From assembly GCF_001269985.1 (NCBI RefSeq), contig NZ_BBZB01000001.1, forward strand, positions 2,666,001 to 2,730,000: 64,000 bases of DNA, in the 5' to 3' direction. Source of the DNA: Pseudoalteromonas sp. '520P1 No. 423' (GTDB taxonomy: Bacteria > Pseudomonadota > Gammaproteobacteria > Enterobacterales > Alteromonadaceae). Position 1 is the first letter of the stretch. Each line of letters starts with the position of its first letter. A model generated the notes under the pieces. It did not search any database, was not told the origin of the DNA, and saw nothing but the letters and a program-made list of their open reading frames with translations. Made by a program: the position numbers and the translations under genes. Shown piece by piece: positions 1-8,563 of this stretch.

Positions 1-177
1 GTTAGCATTATTTTATATTTATATTTAGATTTAACGCCCATTGAAATTATATCAATTGATGCAAATAAAGAGTTCGAAGACATGTCTCTTTTAAAACATT
101 TAAGCCCTTCGAGAGGCAATGGTATTAAAGCCATTTTAAATGCGATTCAAAGCCAAGCTCGCTTAATGAGTAAATAA
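1..177 (+). CDS. C-terminal end of an unknown protein (5' cut by window edge)
   Basis: An open frame runs from base 1 to a TAA at 175-177 and encodes the last 58 residues of a protein. It begins with a hydrophobic stretch (VSIILYLYL) and ends in a basic helix-like tail (SQARLMSK). I do not recognise the family and propose no function. The gene starts outside the window. It is followed by about 70 bases without a gene before the TonB-dependent receptor. That it is coding is supported only by the uninterrupted frame and a plausible amino acid mix. Confidence 0.5.
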   Translation, partial: VSIILYLYLDLTPIEIISIDANKEFEDMSLLKHLSPSRGNGIKAILNAIQSQARLMSK

Positions 178-247
178 AATCATTTATACATAATTTGAAA
201 CAGTTTTACCTAAATCTGAATGTACAAATCAGTTACAATTGTAAAAT

Positions 248-2335
248 ATGTTTCAATTATGCAGTTTATACAACCTCATGAATTTAAAAGTCCCATTTAA
301 ACTAAAATCAAGTTTAATTAGTCTCTTAATGTTACCTTCTTTGCATTCTGTTGCAAATGAATCAAATGTATTAGTTAATTCATCTTCTTACCCTTCTTCA
401 TTTTTCATGCAATATCACCCTCAAAATGCCTACGATATGATAGATAGGTTACCTGGGTTTTCGTTCGACGGAGGCTCCAATGATCGTGGCTTTGGTGGTA
501 ACGCAGGCAATGTTTTAATTGATGGGTCACGACCTACATCTAAATCTGGCGGCCTAAGAGGTGCTCTGATCCGTATTCCCGTAGAGCAAGTAGAAAAAAT
601 CGAAATAATCCGTGGCGGTAAAGGCTCCAGTGAAGTAGCAGGCCAATCGATCATAGCCAATATAATAAGAAAAAAAGATATTACTTCAGGGACTTGGGCT
701 TTAAAAGCAAGAAGGGCAGCCGATGGAGACTTAAGACCTAATATAGAAGCCGCTATTACAACACAAATAGGCCAATGGGATACCGCTTTCGATACTGATA
801 TCGGTGGCTGGGTGGGTTATAGAGATGCAGTCATTGAAGATAAAGAACTCGATGATCATGTAAATAAAACTGCGGATGAAATTTTAGATGAAAAAAACAA
901 TTGGGTTTATATAAATGGTCAAGGTGCTAAAGAATACATCACCGGTAAACTCACATTAAATGGACGTATTGGTGGTGAAAAGTGGCAAGGTGATATTACA
1001 AGAAATATCATTCACAGCGATTCATTAACACACGAACCTGATGAATTTTGGCTATTAAACGAAAATAATACAAATAAAGAATTTGAACTGGGTATAGATT
1101 GGTTAGGTAATGATGATGATTGGAAATGGCATATTTTAGGATTAGCCGTAGTAAAACATCAAAATTATGAGAATGCTTTTAACCAAAAAAACTTTGCTCA
1201 AAATGAAAACTACAATAGTCAATTTAAACAAGACAGAATAAAAACTGAATATATTTTTAGAAATACATATGGAAAAATAGGAACTGATAGATTTAAACCT
1301 GAGTATGGTTTTGAAATTGCCAATAACAAACTAGATACCGAACTTGAATATTCTGAAAATAATCAGCCGCAAAATCTCGAGTCAGCAAACGTAGTTGTTG
1401 AAGAGTTTAGAGGCGAAGCATTTGTTACTTTTGTATATTCAGCAACAGAGGATTTATCAATCGAGGGTGGCTTAACGGGTGAAATTTCACAAATTGAAGT
1501 ATCCGGTGATGCAACCAATGATCAAACTTTTAAATTTTTAAAACCAAGACTTGCTGCAAATTATAGCTTTAATGCTGATTTGCAACTAAATATTCAAGCT
1601 CAACACAACGTGGGCCAGCTTAATTTTAATGATTTTGCCGCAAGCACTGATACGACTGATGATAGAAATACAGCCGGAAATCCAAATCTCGCTCCAAACC
1701 AGTATACCGAATTAAGTACAAAACTTGATTGGGGTTTTAGTGAAAAAGGCAGTTTATCCATAAACCTATTTTATGAATGGCATACAGATATATTAGAATA
1801 CATTATATTACCCTCTGATAACGGTAATATAAGCCATGGTTTAGGAAATGCAGGTGATGCCACTTTTTGGGGTTTTGAAACAGATCTTAATTTACCTTTA
1901 GATAGTTTCATCCCTAACGGTTTACTTGAAATTTCATATGAGTATAACCGATCTGAATACTTTGATTCTATTATCAATCAAGATCGTATTATTAATGATT
2001 ATACTCCTGAGCAGTTTAATATAGAGTTCAGACAAGATTTAACTGAGCATAAAATTGCTTGGGGTGTCGAATTAATCAGTTACTTTACCGATACCTACTA
2101 TCTTGTTGATGAAATTCATACTTTTGAAGGTAATAACCGTATTGAGGCATTTATTGAAACAACCTATTTTGATGGGCTTAAAGTTCAATTGCTTGTTGAA
2201 CATCTCAATACTGGAGAATATACACGCTCAAGGTTCATGTATGAAGATAATCGTTCAGGTAACTTTGAAGGTAGTCAAATTGCTAAAAGAAAGAGAGAGC
2301 CTGAAATAAAACTCTCTGTATGGGGCACTTTTTAA
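248..2335 (+). CDS. TonB-dependent outer-membrane receptor
   Basis: A 695-residue outer-membrane receptor of the TonB-dependent type, which would import a ligand using proton motive force relayed by TonB. The N-terminus after a second ATG (278) reads as a signal peptide (MNLKVPFKLKSS, then a hydrophobic stretch, LHSVA). A plug domain follows at about residues 55-140, with GGNAGNVLIDGSRP and VEQVEKIEIIRGG. The rest is alternating beta-strand sequence ending in an aromatic residue (SVWGTF), the usual barrel signature. No N-terminal STN signalling domain is seen. The start at 278 gives a cleaner signal peptide than 248; neither has a strong ribosome binding site. The substrate cannot be told from sequence. 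The gene is intact, unlike the receptor at 60-62 kb. Confidence 0.85.
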   Translation: MFQLCSLYNLMNLKVPFKLKSSLISLLMLPSLHSVANESNVLVNSSSYPSSFFMQYHPQNAYDMIDRLPGFSFDGGSNDRGFGGNAGNVLIDGSRPTSKSGGLRGALIRIPVEQVEKIEIIRGGKGSSEVAGQSIIANIIRKKDITSGTWALKARRAADGDLRPNIEAAITTQIGQWDTAFDTDIGGWVGYRDAVIEDKELDDHVNKTADEILDEKNNWVYINGQGAKEYITGKLTLNGRIGGEKWQGDITRNIIHSDSLTHEPDEFWLLNENNTNKEFELGIDWLGNDDDWKWHILGLAVVKHQNYENAFNQKNFAQNENYNSQFKQDRIKTEYIFRNTYGKIGTDRFKPEYGFEIANNKLDTELEYSENNQPQNLESANVVVEEFRGEAFVTFVYSATEDLSIEGGLTGEISQIEVSGDATNDQTFKFLKPRLAANYSFNADLQLNIQAQHNVGQLNFNDFAASTDTTDDRNTAGNPNLAPNQYTELSTKLDWGFSEKGSLSINLFYEWHTDILEYIILPSDNGNISHGLGNAGDATFWGFETDLNLPLDSFIPNGLLEISYEYNRSEYFDSIINQDRIINDYTPEQFNIEFRQDLTEHKIAWGVELISYFTDTYYLVDEIHTFEGNNRIEAFIETTYFDGLKVQLLVEHLNTGEYTRSRFMYEDNRSGNFEGSQIAKRKREPEIKLSVWGTF

Positions 2336-2348
2336 AACCTTATTAAAT

Positions 2349-2380
2349 AAAAAAGCCTATTGAAATCAATAAGCTTTTTT
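2349..2380. terminator. Bidirectional intrinsic terminator
   Basis: A hairpin with an A-run before and a T-run after: AAAAAAGC-C-TATTGA, loop AA, TCAATA-A-GCTTTTTT. It lies between the receptor stop (2335) and the stop of the small minus-strand gene (2384), so it can serve both convergent transcripts. Confidence 0.75.
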
Positions 2381-2383
2381 ATT

Positions 2384-2563
2384 TTAGGCTCTTAATTTGT
2401 TAAGCCTAGCAATTTCATACATAGCGTCATCTGTTTCACTTTGTGCTTTATCAAACATATTTTTGAACAATTTATCATATTGTTCAAAGTGCTCAGCAGC
2501 CGATTTATTATCAATAAGTTCTTTTGTAATACTGTTTATATCTTTGAATTCCAGTTCTGTCAT
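2384..2563 (-). CDS. Small acidic helical protein (59 aa), unknown function
   Basis: A 59-residue frame starts at ATG 2561-2563 and is preceded by a good ribosome binding site (AAGGA, 7 bases upstream). The product begins MTELEFKDINSITKELI and ends IARLNKLRA. It is rich in Lys, Glu and Asp and looks entirely helical, with no membrane segment or signal peptide. It shares the terminator at 2349-2380 with the convergent receptor gene. I do not recognise the family. The good ribosome binding site, terminator and coherent composition argue that it is real, although it is short. A plus-strand frame over the same bases is its antisense shadow. Confidence 0.6.
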   Translation of the reverse strand: MTELEFKDINSITKELIDNKSAAEHFEQYDKLFKNMFDKAQSETDDAMYEIARLNKLRA

Positions 2564-2637
2564 CTTAATATCCTTATAAATAAATGAATATTAAATATGG
2601 CTCAAAACCTCATTTTGTCCAGTATAAAACTAAAAAA

Positions 2638-2832
2638 TTAACTAATAATTTCTTTTACTCGCCCTACTTCACCAGTCTCTAATCTTACTTTTATGCCATG
2701 AGGGTGATTTGCTGAGTTTGTTAATAATTTTTCAACAATTCCTTGGGTTACTTTTCCTGTTCTTTGGTCTTGTTTTAAAACAATTTTAACTTCCATTCCA
2801 GGCTTAATATTTGAACGCTGTGTTCCACTCAT
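2638..2832 (-). CDS. ywbE: YwbE family protein (64 aa)
   Basis: This 64-residue protein matches the YwbE family: RSNIKPGMEVKIVLKQDQRTG near the N-terminus, then GIVEKLLTNSANHPHGIKVRL and GEVGRVKEI at the end. Family members are small beta-rich proteins of unknown role. It begins 18 bases after the bioD stop on the same strand and may be the last gene of the bio transcript. The length is normal for the family. Confidence 0.85.
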   Translation of the reverse strand: MSGTQRSNIKPGMEVKIVLKQDQRTGKVTQGIVEKLLTNSANHPHGIKVRLETGEVGRVKEIIS

Positions 2833-2849
2833 TTATATTCTCTTCATTA

Positions 2850-3548
2850 TCAATCTAAATTCAAAACGTTTTTTAGCGCTTTATAAATTTGTAGCTTAGG
2901 TTTAGCATGCGAATCTTCATTATGAAATGGTGCAACTGCTAATAGTGGCATAGTCAGTCTTTGTTTAAGTGCATCTACATTTTCTTGTTGTACATCCATA
3001 TTCGGATCAATATGATTTGCAACCCAACCGATGCAATTTACTCCTAAAGCTTTCATATGTGCTTGGGTTAGTAAGGCATGATTTAAACACCCAAGCTTTA
3101 GACCAACAACTAAAATAACTGGCATGTCTTTTTCTTTCACCCAATCATATAAATATTCTTCGTCGTTTATTGGCAATGCCCAACCACCTGCACCTTCTGT
3201 GATTAAATATCCCTCTTTTTGAATTTCTTTACTGATCTTTGAGTAAGCTGAATTTAACCCAGAGACAGATATCTTTTCATTTGATAACTTGGCAGCAATA
3301 TGTGGTGCGATTGGTTGTTCATATATATATGGATTGATCAGCTTATATGGCATTGAAACATTTCCACTTTCCAATAAGGTCAGTGCGTCTTCATTTACCA
3401 ATTCATCAAATGCATATTCAGCGCCGGCAGCAATCGGCTTAAAGCCCAGAACCTGGTGTTTATGTTGCTTGATAAACTTCATCAGTAAACTAGTGATAAA
3501 TGTTTTACCGACATCGGTATCAGTTCCTGTGATAAAATAATGATTCAT
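2850..3548 (-). CDS. bioD: Dethiobiotin synthetase
   Basis: BioD closes the ureido ring of 7,8-diaminopelargonate with ATP and CO2 to give dethiobiotin, the penultimate biotin step. The 232-residue protein opens with the P-loop GTDTDVGKT (residues 8-16), followed by the KPIAAG segment and TEGAGGW, all characteristic of BioD. Its start lies 15 bases after the bioC stop, in the order bioB-bioF-bioC-bioD on the minus strand. The length is normal. The cytoplasmic enzyme is a homodimer in characterised relatives. Expression is probably under the BirA operator at 6661-6694. Confidence 0.95.
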   Translation of the reverse strand: MNHYFITGTDTDVGKTFITSLLMKFIKQHKHQVLGFKPIAAGAEYAFDELVNEDALTLLESGNVSMPYKLINPYIYEQPIAPHIAAKLSNEKISVSGLNSAYSKISKEIQKEGYLITEGAGGWALPINDEEYLYDWVKEKDMPVILVVGLKLGCLNHALLTQAHMKALGVNCIGWVANHIDPNMDVQQENVDALKQRLTMPLLAVAPFHNEDSHAKPKLQIYKALKNVLNLD

Positions 3549-3563
3549 AGTGTTTACTCTTAA

Positions 3564-4346
3564 CTATTTTTCTAATGTGAGATAAGCAACTTGATAACTT
3601 ACATCAAATCCATTGTTACTTTTTGGATAAGCATTAAGCAAAGTTTTAAGTCTATTTTTCCCCATCAAACCTTTGTTTACTTTTGCTTGTACCATATTGG
3701 ATGCACCAATCTCTTTTATTGATTTTATCGCAGATAGTGGATCTTTATAATTATCTTTATGGCAATTCAAACGATAACTTTGCAGTTTAAAATTTGCTTG
3801 TTTAATATATTTTAATAAGTCAGTAGGTTTAACAAAATCATTGATATGTTTTTGCTGATCAACCTCCTCCCAAGCGTGTGCTATTTCTTTTAAAGTACCA
3901 TCACAAACAATCGTTAAATAAAACTTTGCACCAGGCTTTAAAACGCGATTTATATTTTTGAGTAATAAAGGTAAATTTTGTGACCATTGCGTTGCAAAAT
4001 TACTAAATACCGAATCAAAACTCTTAGCTTTAAAAGGTAGATAGTCCATATCAGCACATATTTTATAGGCAGGCTTTGTGCTTAATGTATTTATTTCTTC
4101 TAACATAGATATACTTAAATCAAGAGAAATAACTTGCTCATATTTTTGGCTAAGTACTTTAGTATTTACGCCGGGCCCGGCTCCTAAATCAAGGCATAGA
4201 CCTAAGTTATTATCCGGGATGTCTGCTAATAATATTTTTGCACTTTGGCTTTGAACGCAAGCATGTTCATGATAATTAACAGCCGCTTGCGAAAACTTTC
4301 TTTGTGTTGCACATTTATTTTTTTGCTGTGGATTTACTGGACTCAT
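3564..4346 (-). CDS. bioC: Malonyl-ACP O-methyltransferase
   Basis: BioC methylates the free carboxyl of malonyl-ACP with S-adenosylmethionine, so that fatty acid synthesis can build the pimeloyl chain. The 260-residue protein has a class I methyltransferase fold with the SAM loop DLGAGPG at residues 53-59 and a later FDSVFSNFATQW segment typical of BioC. Its ATG overlaps the bioF stop as ATGA (4343-4346), which indicates translational coupling. No bioH (pimeloyl-ACP methyl ester esterase) gene is present in this window, so the esterase must be encoded elsewhere. Confidence 0.93.
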   Translation of the reverse strand: MSPVNPQQKNKCATQRKFSQAAVNYHEHACVQSQSAKILLADIPDNNLGLCLDLGAGPGVNTKVLSQKYEQVISLDLSISMLEEINTLSTKPAYKICADMDYLPFKAKSFDSVFSNFATQWSQNLPLLLKNINRVLKPGAKFYLTIVCDGTLKEIAHAWEEVDQQKHINDFVKPTDLLKYIKQANFKLQSYRLNCHKDNYKDPLSAIKSIKEIGASNMVQAKVNKGLMGKNRLKTLLNAYPKSNNGFDVSYQVAYLTLEK

Positions 4347-5491
4347 ATATTATTTTCAAATGCGCCAGCAAGCGAGTTAATCAAATGCGTGATATCATTT
4401 TCTTTATGCGCTGCTGTAATTGTTATTCTTAACCTAGCGGTATTTTTTGGTACTGTTGGTGGTCTAATTGCTGTTAGCCAAATTTTATCATGTTTCAATT
4501 TATTTGATATATCGACTGCTAGTTGCGAGTCTTTGACAATAATTGGCTGGATCGGGCTAGATGAATCCAATAGCTGCATATTTAACTCGCTACATTTTTC
4601 ATTAAACTGACGTTTAAATTCAAATATATTGCGCTTGAGCGCCTTTCTTTGCTCTGTTGCATTAACCATTTGAATAATGGCATCTTGTGTCATTTTTGCC
4701 ATTAATGGTGGCATAGCTGTTGAAAATATATATTCTCGATTAAATTGTAATAAATAATCTTTGACTTCATTAGTACACAAAATACACGCGCCAGAACTTG
4801 CGACAGCTTTGCCAAAGGTTAAAATTAATAACTCAGGTTTGATCTGTTCACAACTTCCTAAACCATTATCACCTAATACACCAAAACCATGGGCATCATC
4901 TACCATTACCCAAGCCTGATATTGGCTTGCTAATTGTTTCAGTTCTGCCAGAGGTGCACTATCGCCATCCATAGAAAATATGCCTTCAGTCACGATTAGT
5001 TTATCTCGACTTGTCGACTTTTTTAGCTTTTGAGCTAAGTGTGCTAAATCATTATGTCTAAAACGTGACATTTTTGCATTACTAGCTAATCCACCATCAA
5101 TCAAACTTGCATGGTTAAGTTTATCTTGAAATATCTCTGAATCAGCATGACTCATTAAGGTTTTTAATACGCTTGCATTAGCACTAAAGCCACTACTGAA
5201 CAATAAACATGCCTCATAACCCATAAGCTCAGATAAATAGCTTTCTAAATTAACATGCTCTTGATGAAAACCTGTGACTAAGGCGGAACTTGTACTGCCT
5301 AATTTTGTTTGGCTGTAGGTTTGTGATAAACACGAATTAATTGAAAGATAATCATTACTTGCAAAATTGAGGTATTGCTGATTTCCAACTTCTATACAGC
5401 GATCGCTACTGGATTGAATAGCAAAACGTTTACGAAACAAAGACTGTCGTTTACGTTGATTAATTTGTTCAGATATATATTCAAAAGCCAT
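4343..5491 (-). CDS. bioF: 8-amino-7-oxononanoate synthase
   Basis: BioF condenses pimeloyl-ACP (or CoA) with L-alanine in a PLP-dependent decarboxylating reaction. The 382-residue protein has the alpha-oxoamine synthase signatures: NDYLS, GFSANASVL, MVDDAHGFGVLG, and the PLP lysine in LTFGKAVASSGA (Lys228). The C-terminal APPTV-type segment (IRPPTVP) is present. It sits 75 bases downstream of bioB and overlaps bioC by four bases. A hairpin with a T-rich end (5521-5554) separates it from bioB. Confidence 0.95.
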   Translation of the reverse strand: MAFEYISEQINQRKRQSLFRKRFAIQSSSDRCIEVGNQQYLNFASNDYLSINSCLSQTYSQTKLGSTSSALVTGFHQEHVNLESYLSELMGYEACLLFSSGFSANASVLKTLMSHADSEIFQDKLNHASLIDGGLASNAKMSRFRHNDLAHLAQKLKKSTSRDKLIVTEGIFSMDGDSAPLAELKQLASQYQAWVMVDDAHGFGVLGDNGLGSCEQIKPELLILTFGKAVASSGACILCTNEVKDYLLQFNREYIFSTAMPPLMAKMTQDAIIQMVNATEQRKALKRNIFEFKRQFNEKCSELNMQLLDSSSPIQPIIVKDSQLAVDISNKLKHDKIWLTAIRPPTVPKNTARLRITITAAHKENDITHLINSLAGAFENNI

Positions 5492-5520
5492 AAAAAGCCT
5501 TAAGCACCAAAAAACATTAA

Positions 5521-5554
5521 AAATAGGACTTAGATGACACTCTAAATCCTATTT
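5521..5554 (-). terminator. Hairpin between bioB and bioF (possible partial terminator)
   Basis: A 14-base stem with one mismatch: AAATAGGACTTAGA (5521-5534), loop tgacac, TCTAAATCCTATTT (5541-5554). Read on the minus strand it follows the bioB stop (5567) and ends in a T-rich tract, so it resembles an intrinsic terminator inside the operon. It may reduce bioF-bioC-bioD transcription relative to bioB, or it may stabilise the bioB message. Confidence 0.55.
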
Positions 5555-5566
5555 ATAGCTACTAGG

Positions 5567-6598
5567 TTATGCAGGGTAAAATAAATGCTCTGTTGCTTTA
5601 TCATCTATTGCTTTGTTTATTGTCGCTTCATGTGCCTCATCTGAACACCCATGTCTTTGCTCTGGCTTAATGCCTAATTTTTTCAACAGTTCCATATCAG
5701 TATCGGCATCAGGATTTTCTGTTGTTAATAATTTAGCACCATAGAAAATAGAATTTGCACCTGCAAAAAAACACATAGACTGCATCTGCGGATTCATTTC
5801 TGTGCGACCGGCTGATAAACGTACATAACTATGTGGCATCATAATACGTGCTGCAGCAATTGTACGAATAAATTCAAAATCATCTAAATCATCTACATTT
5901 TCAAGCGGTGTGCCTTTTACTTTTACAAGCATGTTTATCGGTACACTTTCAGGTTGCTTTTCAAGGTTTGCAAGTTGCATTAATAGACCATAGCGGTCTT
6001 GTGCTTTTTCACCCATACCAACAATACCGCCAGAACATACTTTCATGCCAGCATCACGAACGTGATCTATGGTATTTAATCTATCTTGAAATGTACGTGT
6101 TGTAATTATTTGGTCATAAAACTCTTCTGAAGTATCAAGATTATGGTTGTAATAATCTAAACCTGCGTCACGTAAAGTATGCGCTTTTTCATTTGTTAGC
6201 ATACCTAAAGTCATACAAGTTTCTAGACCTAATTCTTTAACTTCTTTTACCATTTTTTCAATATAAGGCATGTCTCTATCTTTAGGATCAGACCATGCTG
6301 CACCCATACAAAAACGTGTCGCACCTTTATCTTTTGCAAGTTTGGCTTGCTCTACTACTTTTTCAACTTCAAGTAGCCTTTCTTTTTCTAAATCTGTTTT
6401 ATGACGCGCTGACTGCGGACAGTAAGCACAATCTTCAGGACATGCACCTGTTTTAATTGATAATAAAGTTGATATTTGAACTTCATTAGGTTTGAAGTTT
6501 GTACGGTGAACCGTCGCTGCTTGAAATAATAAATCGTTAAATGGCATTTCAAACAATGCTTTTACTTGTTGATGCGTCCAGTCATGACGTACTTGCAT
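5567..6598 (-). CDS. bioB: Biotin synthase (radical SAM)
   Basis: BioB inserts sulfur into dethiobiotin to make biotin, using a radical-SAM [4Fe-4S] cluster and a sacrificial auxiliary cluster. The 343-residue protein contains the cluster motif [13 protein letters not shown] (Cys53, Cys57, Cys60), the YYNHNLDTS segment and the SAGRTEM segment with the Arg that ligates the auxiliary cluster in characterised BioB. The start ATG at 6598 has an upstream AGAG. The gene is transcribed divergently from bioA, with the BirA operator 63 bases upstream. Its length is normal. Confidence 0.97.
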   Translation of the reverse strand: MQVRHDWTHQQVKALFEMPFNDLLFQAATVHRTNFKPNEVQISTLLSIKTGACPEDCAYCPQSARHKTDLEKERLLEVEKVVEQAKLAKDKGATRFCMGAAWSDPKDRDMPYIEKMVKEVKELGLETCMTLGMLTNEKAHTLRDAGLDYYNHNLDTSEEFYDQIITTRTFQDRLNTIDHVRDAGMKVCSGGIVGMGEKAQDRYGLLMQLANLEKQPESVPINMLVKVKGTPLENVDDLDDFEFIRTIAAARIMMPHSYVRLSAGRTEMNPQMQSMCFFAGANSIFYGAKLLTTENPDADTDMELLKKLGIKPEQRHGCSDEAHEATINKAIDDKATEHLFYPA

Positions 6599-6660
6599 AT
6601 TATTCTCTTTTATATTGTCTCACTACATACTGATGGGTTAGTCTACGGAGCATAGATTGA

Positions 6661-6694
6661 TTGTCAACATTAAAAAACATCTCAAGGTTTACAA
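6661..6694. promoter_or_regulatory. BirA (biotin repressor) operator between bioB and bioA
   Basis: Left half TTGTCAACA (6661-6669), exactly 16 bases of spacer, right half GGTTTACAA (6686-6694). This is the known BirA operator layout, TTGTAAACC-N16-GGTTTACAA. The right half is perfect and the left half has two changes. It ends one base before the GTG start of bioA, so bound BirA would cover the bioA ribosome binding site region as well as the divergent promoters. The exact -10/-35 elements are not clear by eye. Confidence 0.9.
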
Positions 6695-7987
6695 GTGAAC
6701 ACTAAACACACAATAAATAAAATAGATATTGAATTTGATAAAAATCATATTTGGCACCCTTATACTTCTATGACTGAGCCTTTACCTGTTTACCCTGTCG
6801 TATCCGCCAATAAAAATATAATTACCTTAGAAAGTGGTGAAGAACTTATAGATGGCATGGCTTCGTGGTGGAGTGCCATACACGGCTATAACCATAGTCT
6901 ATTAAATGAAGCTGTTAACAACCAAGTCTCTAAAATGAGCCACATTATGTTTGGTGGCATTACCCATGCCCCAGCAGTTAATTTATGTAAAAAATTAGTT
7001 GAAATCACACCAAAGCCACTTACTAAGGTATTTTTAGCCGACAGTGGCTCTGTATCGGTTGAAGTTGCAATAAAAATGGCATTGCAATACTGGCAAAGTC
7101 AGGGAATTCAAAATAAAACCAAACTTATGACAGTTGCTAAAGGCTACCATGGTGATACTTTTGCGGCTATGAGCGTATGCGATCCTATTAATTCTATGCA
7201 TTCGTTATATCAAGGTTTTTTACCTGAACATATATTTTCTCCTGCACCAATATCACCTTTTGATGGAGAGTTTGATAATACAGAGCTAGATACATTAGAA
7301 ACACACTTCATTAATAATCATAAGGAAGTGGCTGCTTTTATCATTGAGCCTGTCGTGCAAAATGCGGGAGGTATGAATTTCTATCATCCTGATTATTTGG
7401 CCGGTTTACGACAGCTTTGTGATAAATATGACGTTTTATTGATCTGTGACGAAATTGCGACAGGCTTTGGACGTACTGGAAAAATGTTTGCCGTAGAACA
7501 TGCCAATATCAGCCCTGACATCATGTGCATAGGTAAAGCAATTACTGGCGGCTATATGACACTTTCAGCCACACTTACCAGTGATAAAATTGCAAAAGGA
7601 ATTAGTGAAGGTGCTGCAGGTGTAATGATGCATGGTCCTACTTTTATGGGTAACCCACTTGCCTGTGCTGTTGCATGTGCCAGCATAGATTTATTGCTTG
7701 CAACTAATTGGAAAAAAACAATAGTTGACCTCAATATTTGGCTCTCCCAATATCTCTTACCATGTAGTCAATTAAACGCTGTAAAAAATGTCCGGGTTTT
7801 AGGAGCGATTGGTGTTGTTGAGGTGAATGAAATCGTTGACGTTGCACTGTTTCAAAAACAATGCATCGAACAGGGTGTTTGGATCAGGCCTTTTGGTAAG
7901 TTAATATACCTTATGCCGCCTTATATTACCCCTGAGGGTGATATCAAAAAACTAGCAGATGTTATTTTCAACATATTAGATAGATAA
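6695..7987 (+). CDS. bioA: Adenosylmethionine-8-amino-7-oxononanoate aminotransferase
   Basis: BioA transfers the amino group of S-adenosylmethionine to 8-amino-7-oxononanoate, giving 7,8-diaminopelargonate, with PLP. The 430-residue protein has the class III aminotransferase features: DGMASWWSAIHGYNH near the N-terminus, the GYHGDT segment, DEIATGFGRTG and the PLP lysine in GKAITGGY (Lys281). The start is GTG at 6695, with AAGG about 7 bases upstream inside the BirA operator. It is divergent from bioBFCD, as in enterobacteria. A weak AT-rich hairpin follows the stop (7996-8040). Confidence 0.96.
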   Translation: MNTKHTINKIDIEFDKNHIWHPYTSMTEPLPVYPVVSANKNIITLESGEELIDGMASWWSAIHGYNHSLLNEAVNNQVSKMSHIMFGGITHAPAVNLCKKLVEITPKPLTKVFLADSGSVSVEVAIKMALQYWQSQGIQNKTKLMTVAKGYHGDTFAAMSVCDPINSMHSLYQGFLPEHIFSPAPISPFDGEFDNTELDTLETHFINNHKEVAAFIIEPVVQNAGGMNFYHPDYLAGLRQLCDKYDVLLICDEIATGFGRTGKMFAVEHANISPDIMCIGKAITGGYMTLSATLTSDKIAKGISEGAAGVMMHGPTFMGNPLACAVACASIDLLLATNWKKTIVDLNIWLSQYLLPCSQLNAVKNVRVLGAIGVVEVNEIVDVALFQKQCIEQGVWIRPFGKLIYLMPPYITPEGDIKKLADVIFNILDR

Positions 7988-7995
7988 TCCAGCAT

Positions 7996-8040
7996 AAAAT
8001 AAACACTCAGATTGATACCTTAAAGCTGATTGTTTATTTT
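7996..8040 (+). terminator. Possible terminator after bioA
   Basis: AAAATAAACA (7996-8005) pairs perfectly with TGTTTATTTT (8031-8040), with a further TCAG/CTGA pairing inside the 25-base loop. It lies just after the bioA stop (7987). The stem is AT-only at its base, so termination would be weak. Confidence 0.4.
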
Positions 8041-8043
8041 ACA

Positions 8044-8378
8044 TCACAATATTAAAACTAAAATAAACCCGAGACTCACTAACAATAGCAGAATTAAATT
8101 ATATCTTTGGTTATCACTTTGCTTTCTACTTCTTATACGACCAAGCATCATACCAACGAATGATAAACCAGCGCATGCATACAGTAATAACATTATTATA
8201 TTTTTAGGTTGCGCTAACCTGTTAACCAAAATATTTTACAATGCCATAATCGATTTCTAGACTTGCATAATGAAACATAATTAAAGCAGCCACAAATGCT
8301 AAACAAGATAATATATTGAGTCCCAATATTAACTTTGTATCAACAAAGGTTTATTACTTCGCTTTATTTGCAACTCAT
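8044..8378 (-). pseudogene. Frameshifted small membrane protein remnant
   Basis: The minus strand encodes pieces of one hydrophobic protein in different frames. One frame (about 8240-8360) gives LILGLNILSCLAFVAALIMFH and then IDYGIVKYFG before a stop. The next frame (ending 8044) continues RLAQPKNIIMLLLYACAGLSF, a basic loop (RIRSRKQSDNQR) and a last membrane segment (LILLLLVSLGF). A possible ATG with a short basic start lies at 8376-8378 in a third frame. Together they look like a small protein of about 100 residues with three membrane segments and two frameshifts. The family is not recognised. No ATG precedes the last fragment in its own frame, which argues against a separate gene. Confidence 0.5.
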
Positions 8379-8386
8379 AAATCTCT

Positions 8387-8410
8387 TATATTGAATTTCA
8401 ATTCAATATA
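8387..8410. repeat. Perfect 10-bp inverted repeat
   Basis: TATATTGAAT, loop TTCA, ATTCAATATA. It lies about 155 bases upstream of asnS, in the gap beside the broken membrane protein. It could be a regulator site or a weak hairpin; there is no T-run on either side. The remaining bases up to 8563 show no other gene. Confidence 0.4.
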
Positions 8411-8563
8411 TCAATATCTAATACAATAAAATACTGATTAAAATAGCCCAATGTACTTTTTTTATTTGTTTTACACAGGTAATATAGCCGCCTGAAAAAT
8501 TAAAATTATATTTACATCTGTAATGTATATACAAAAGTATATTACAGAATCATTGGAGTGAAA

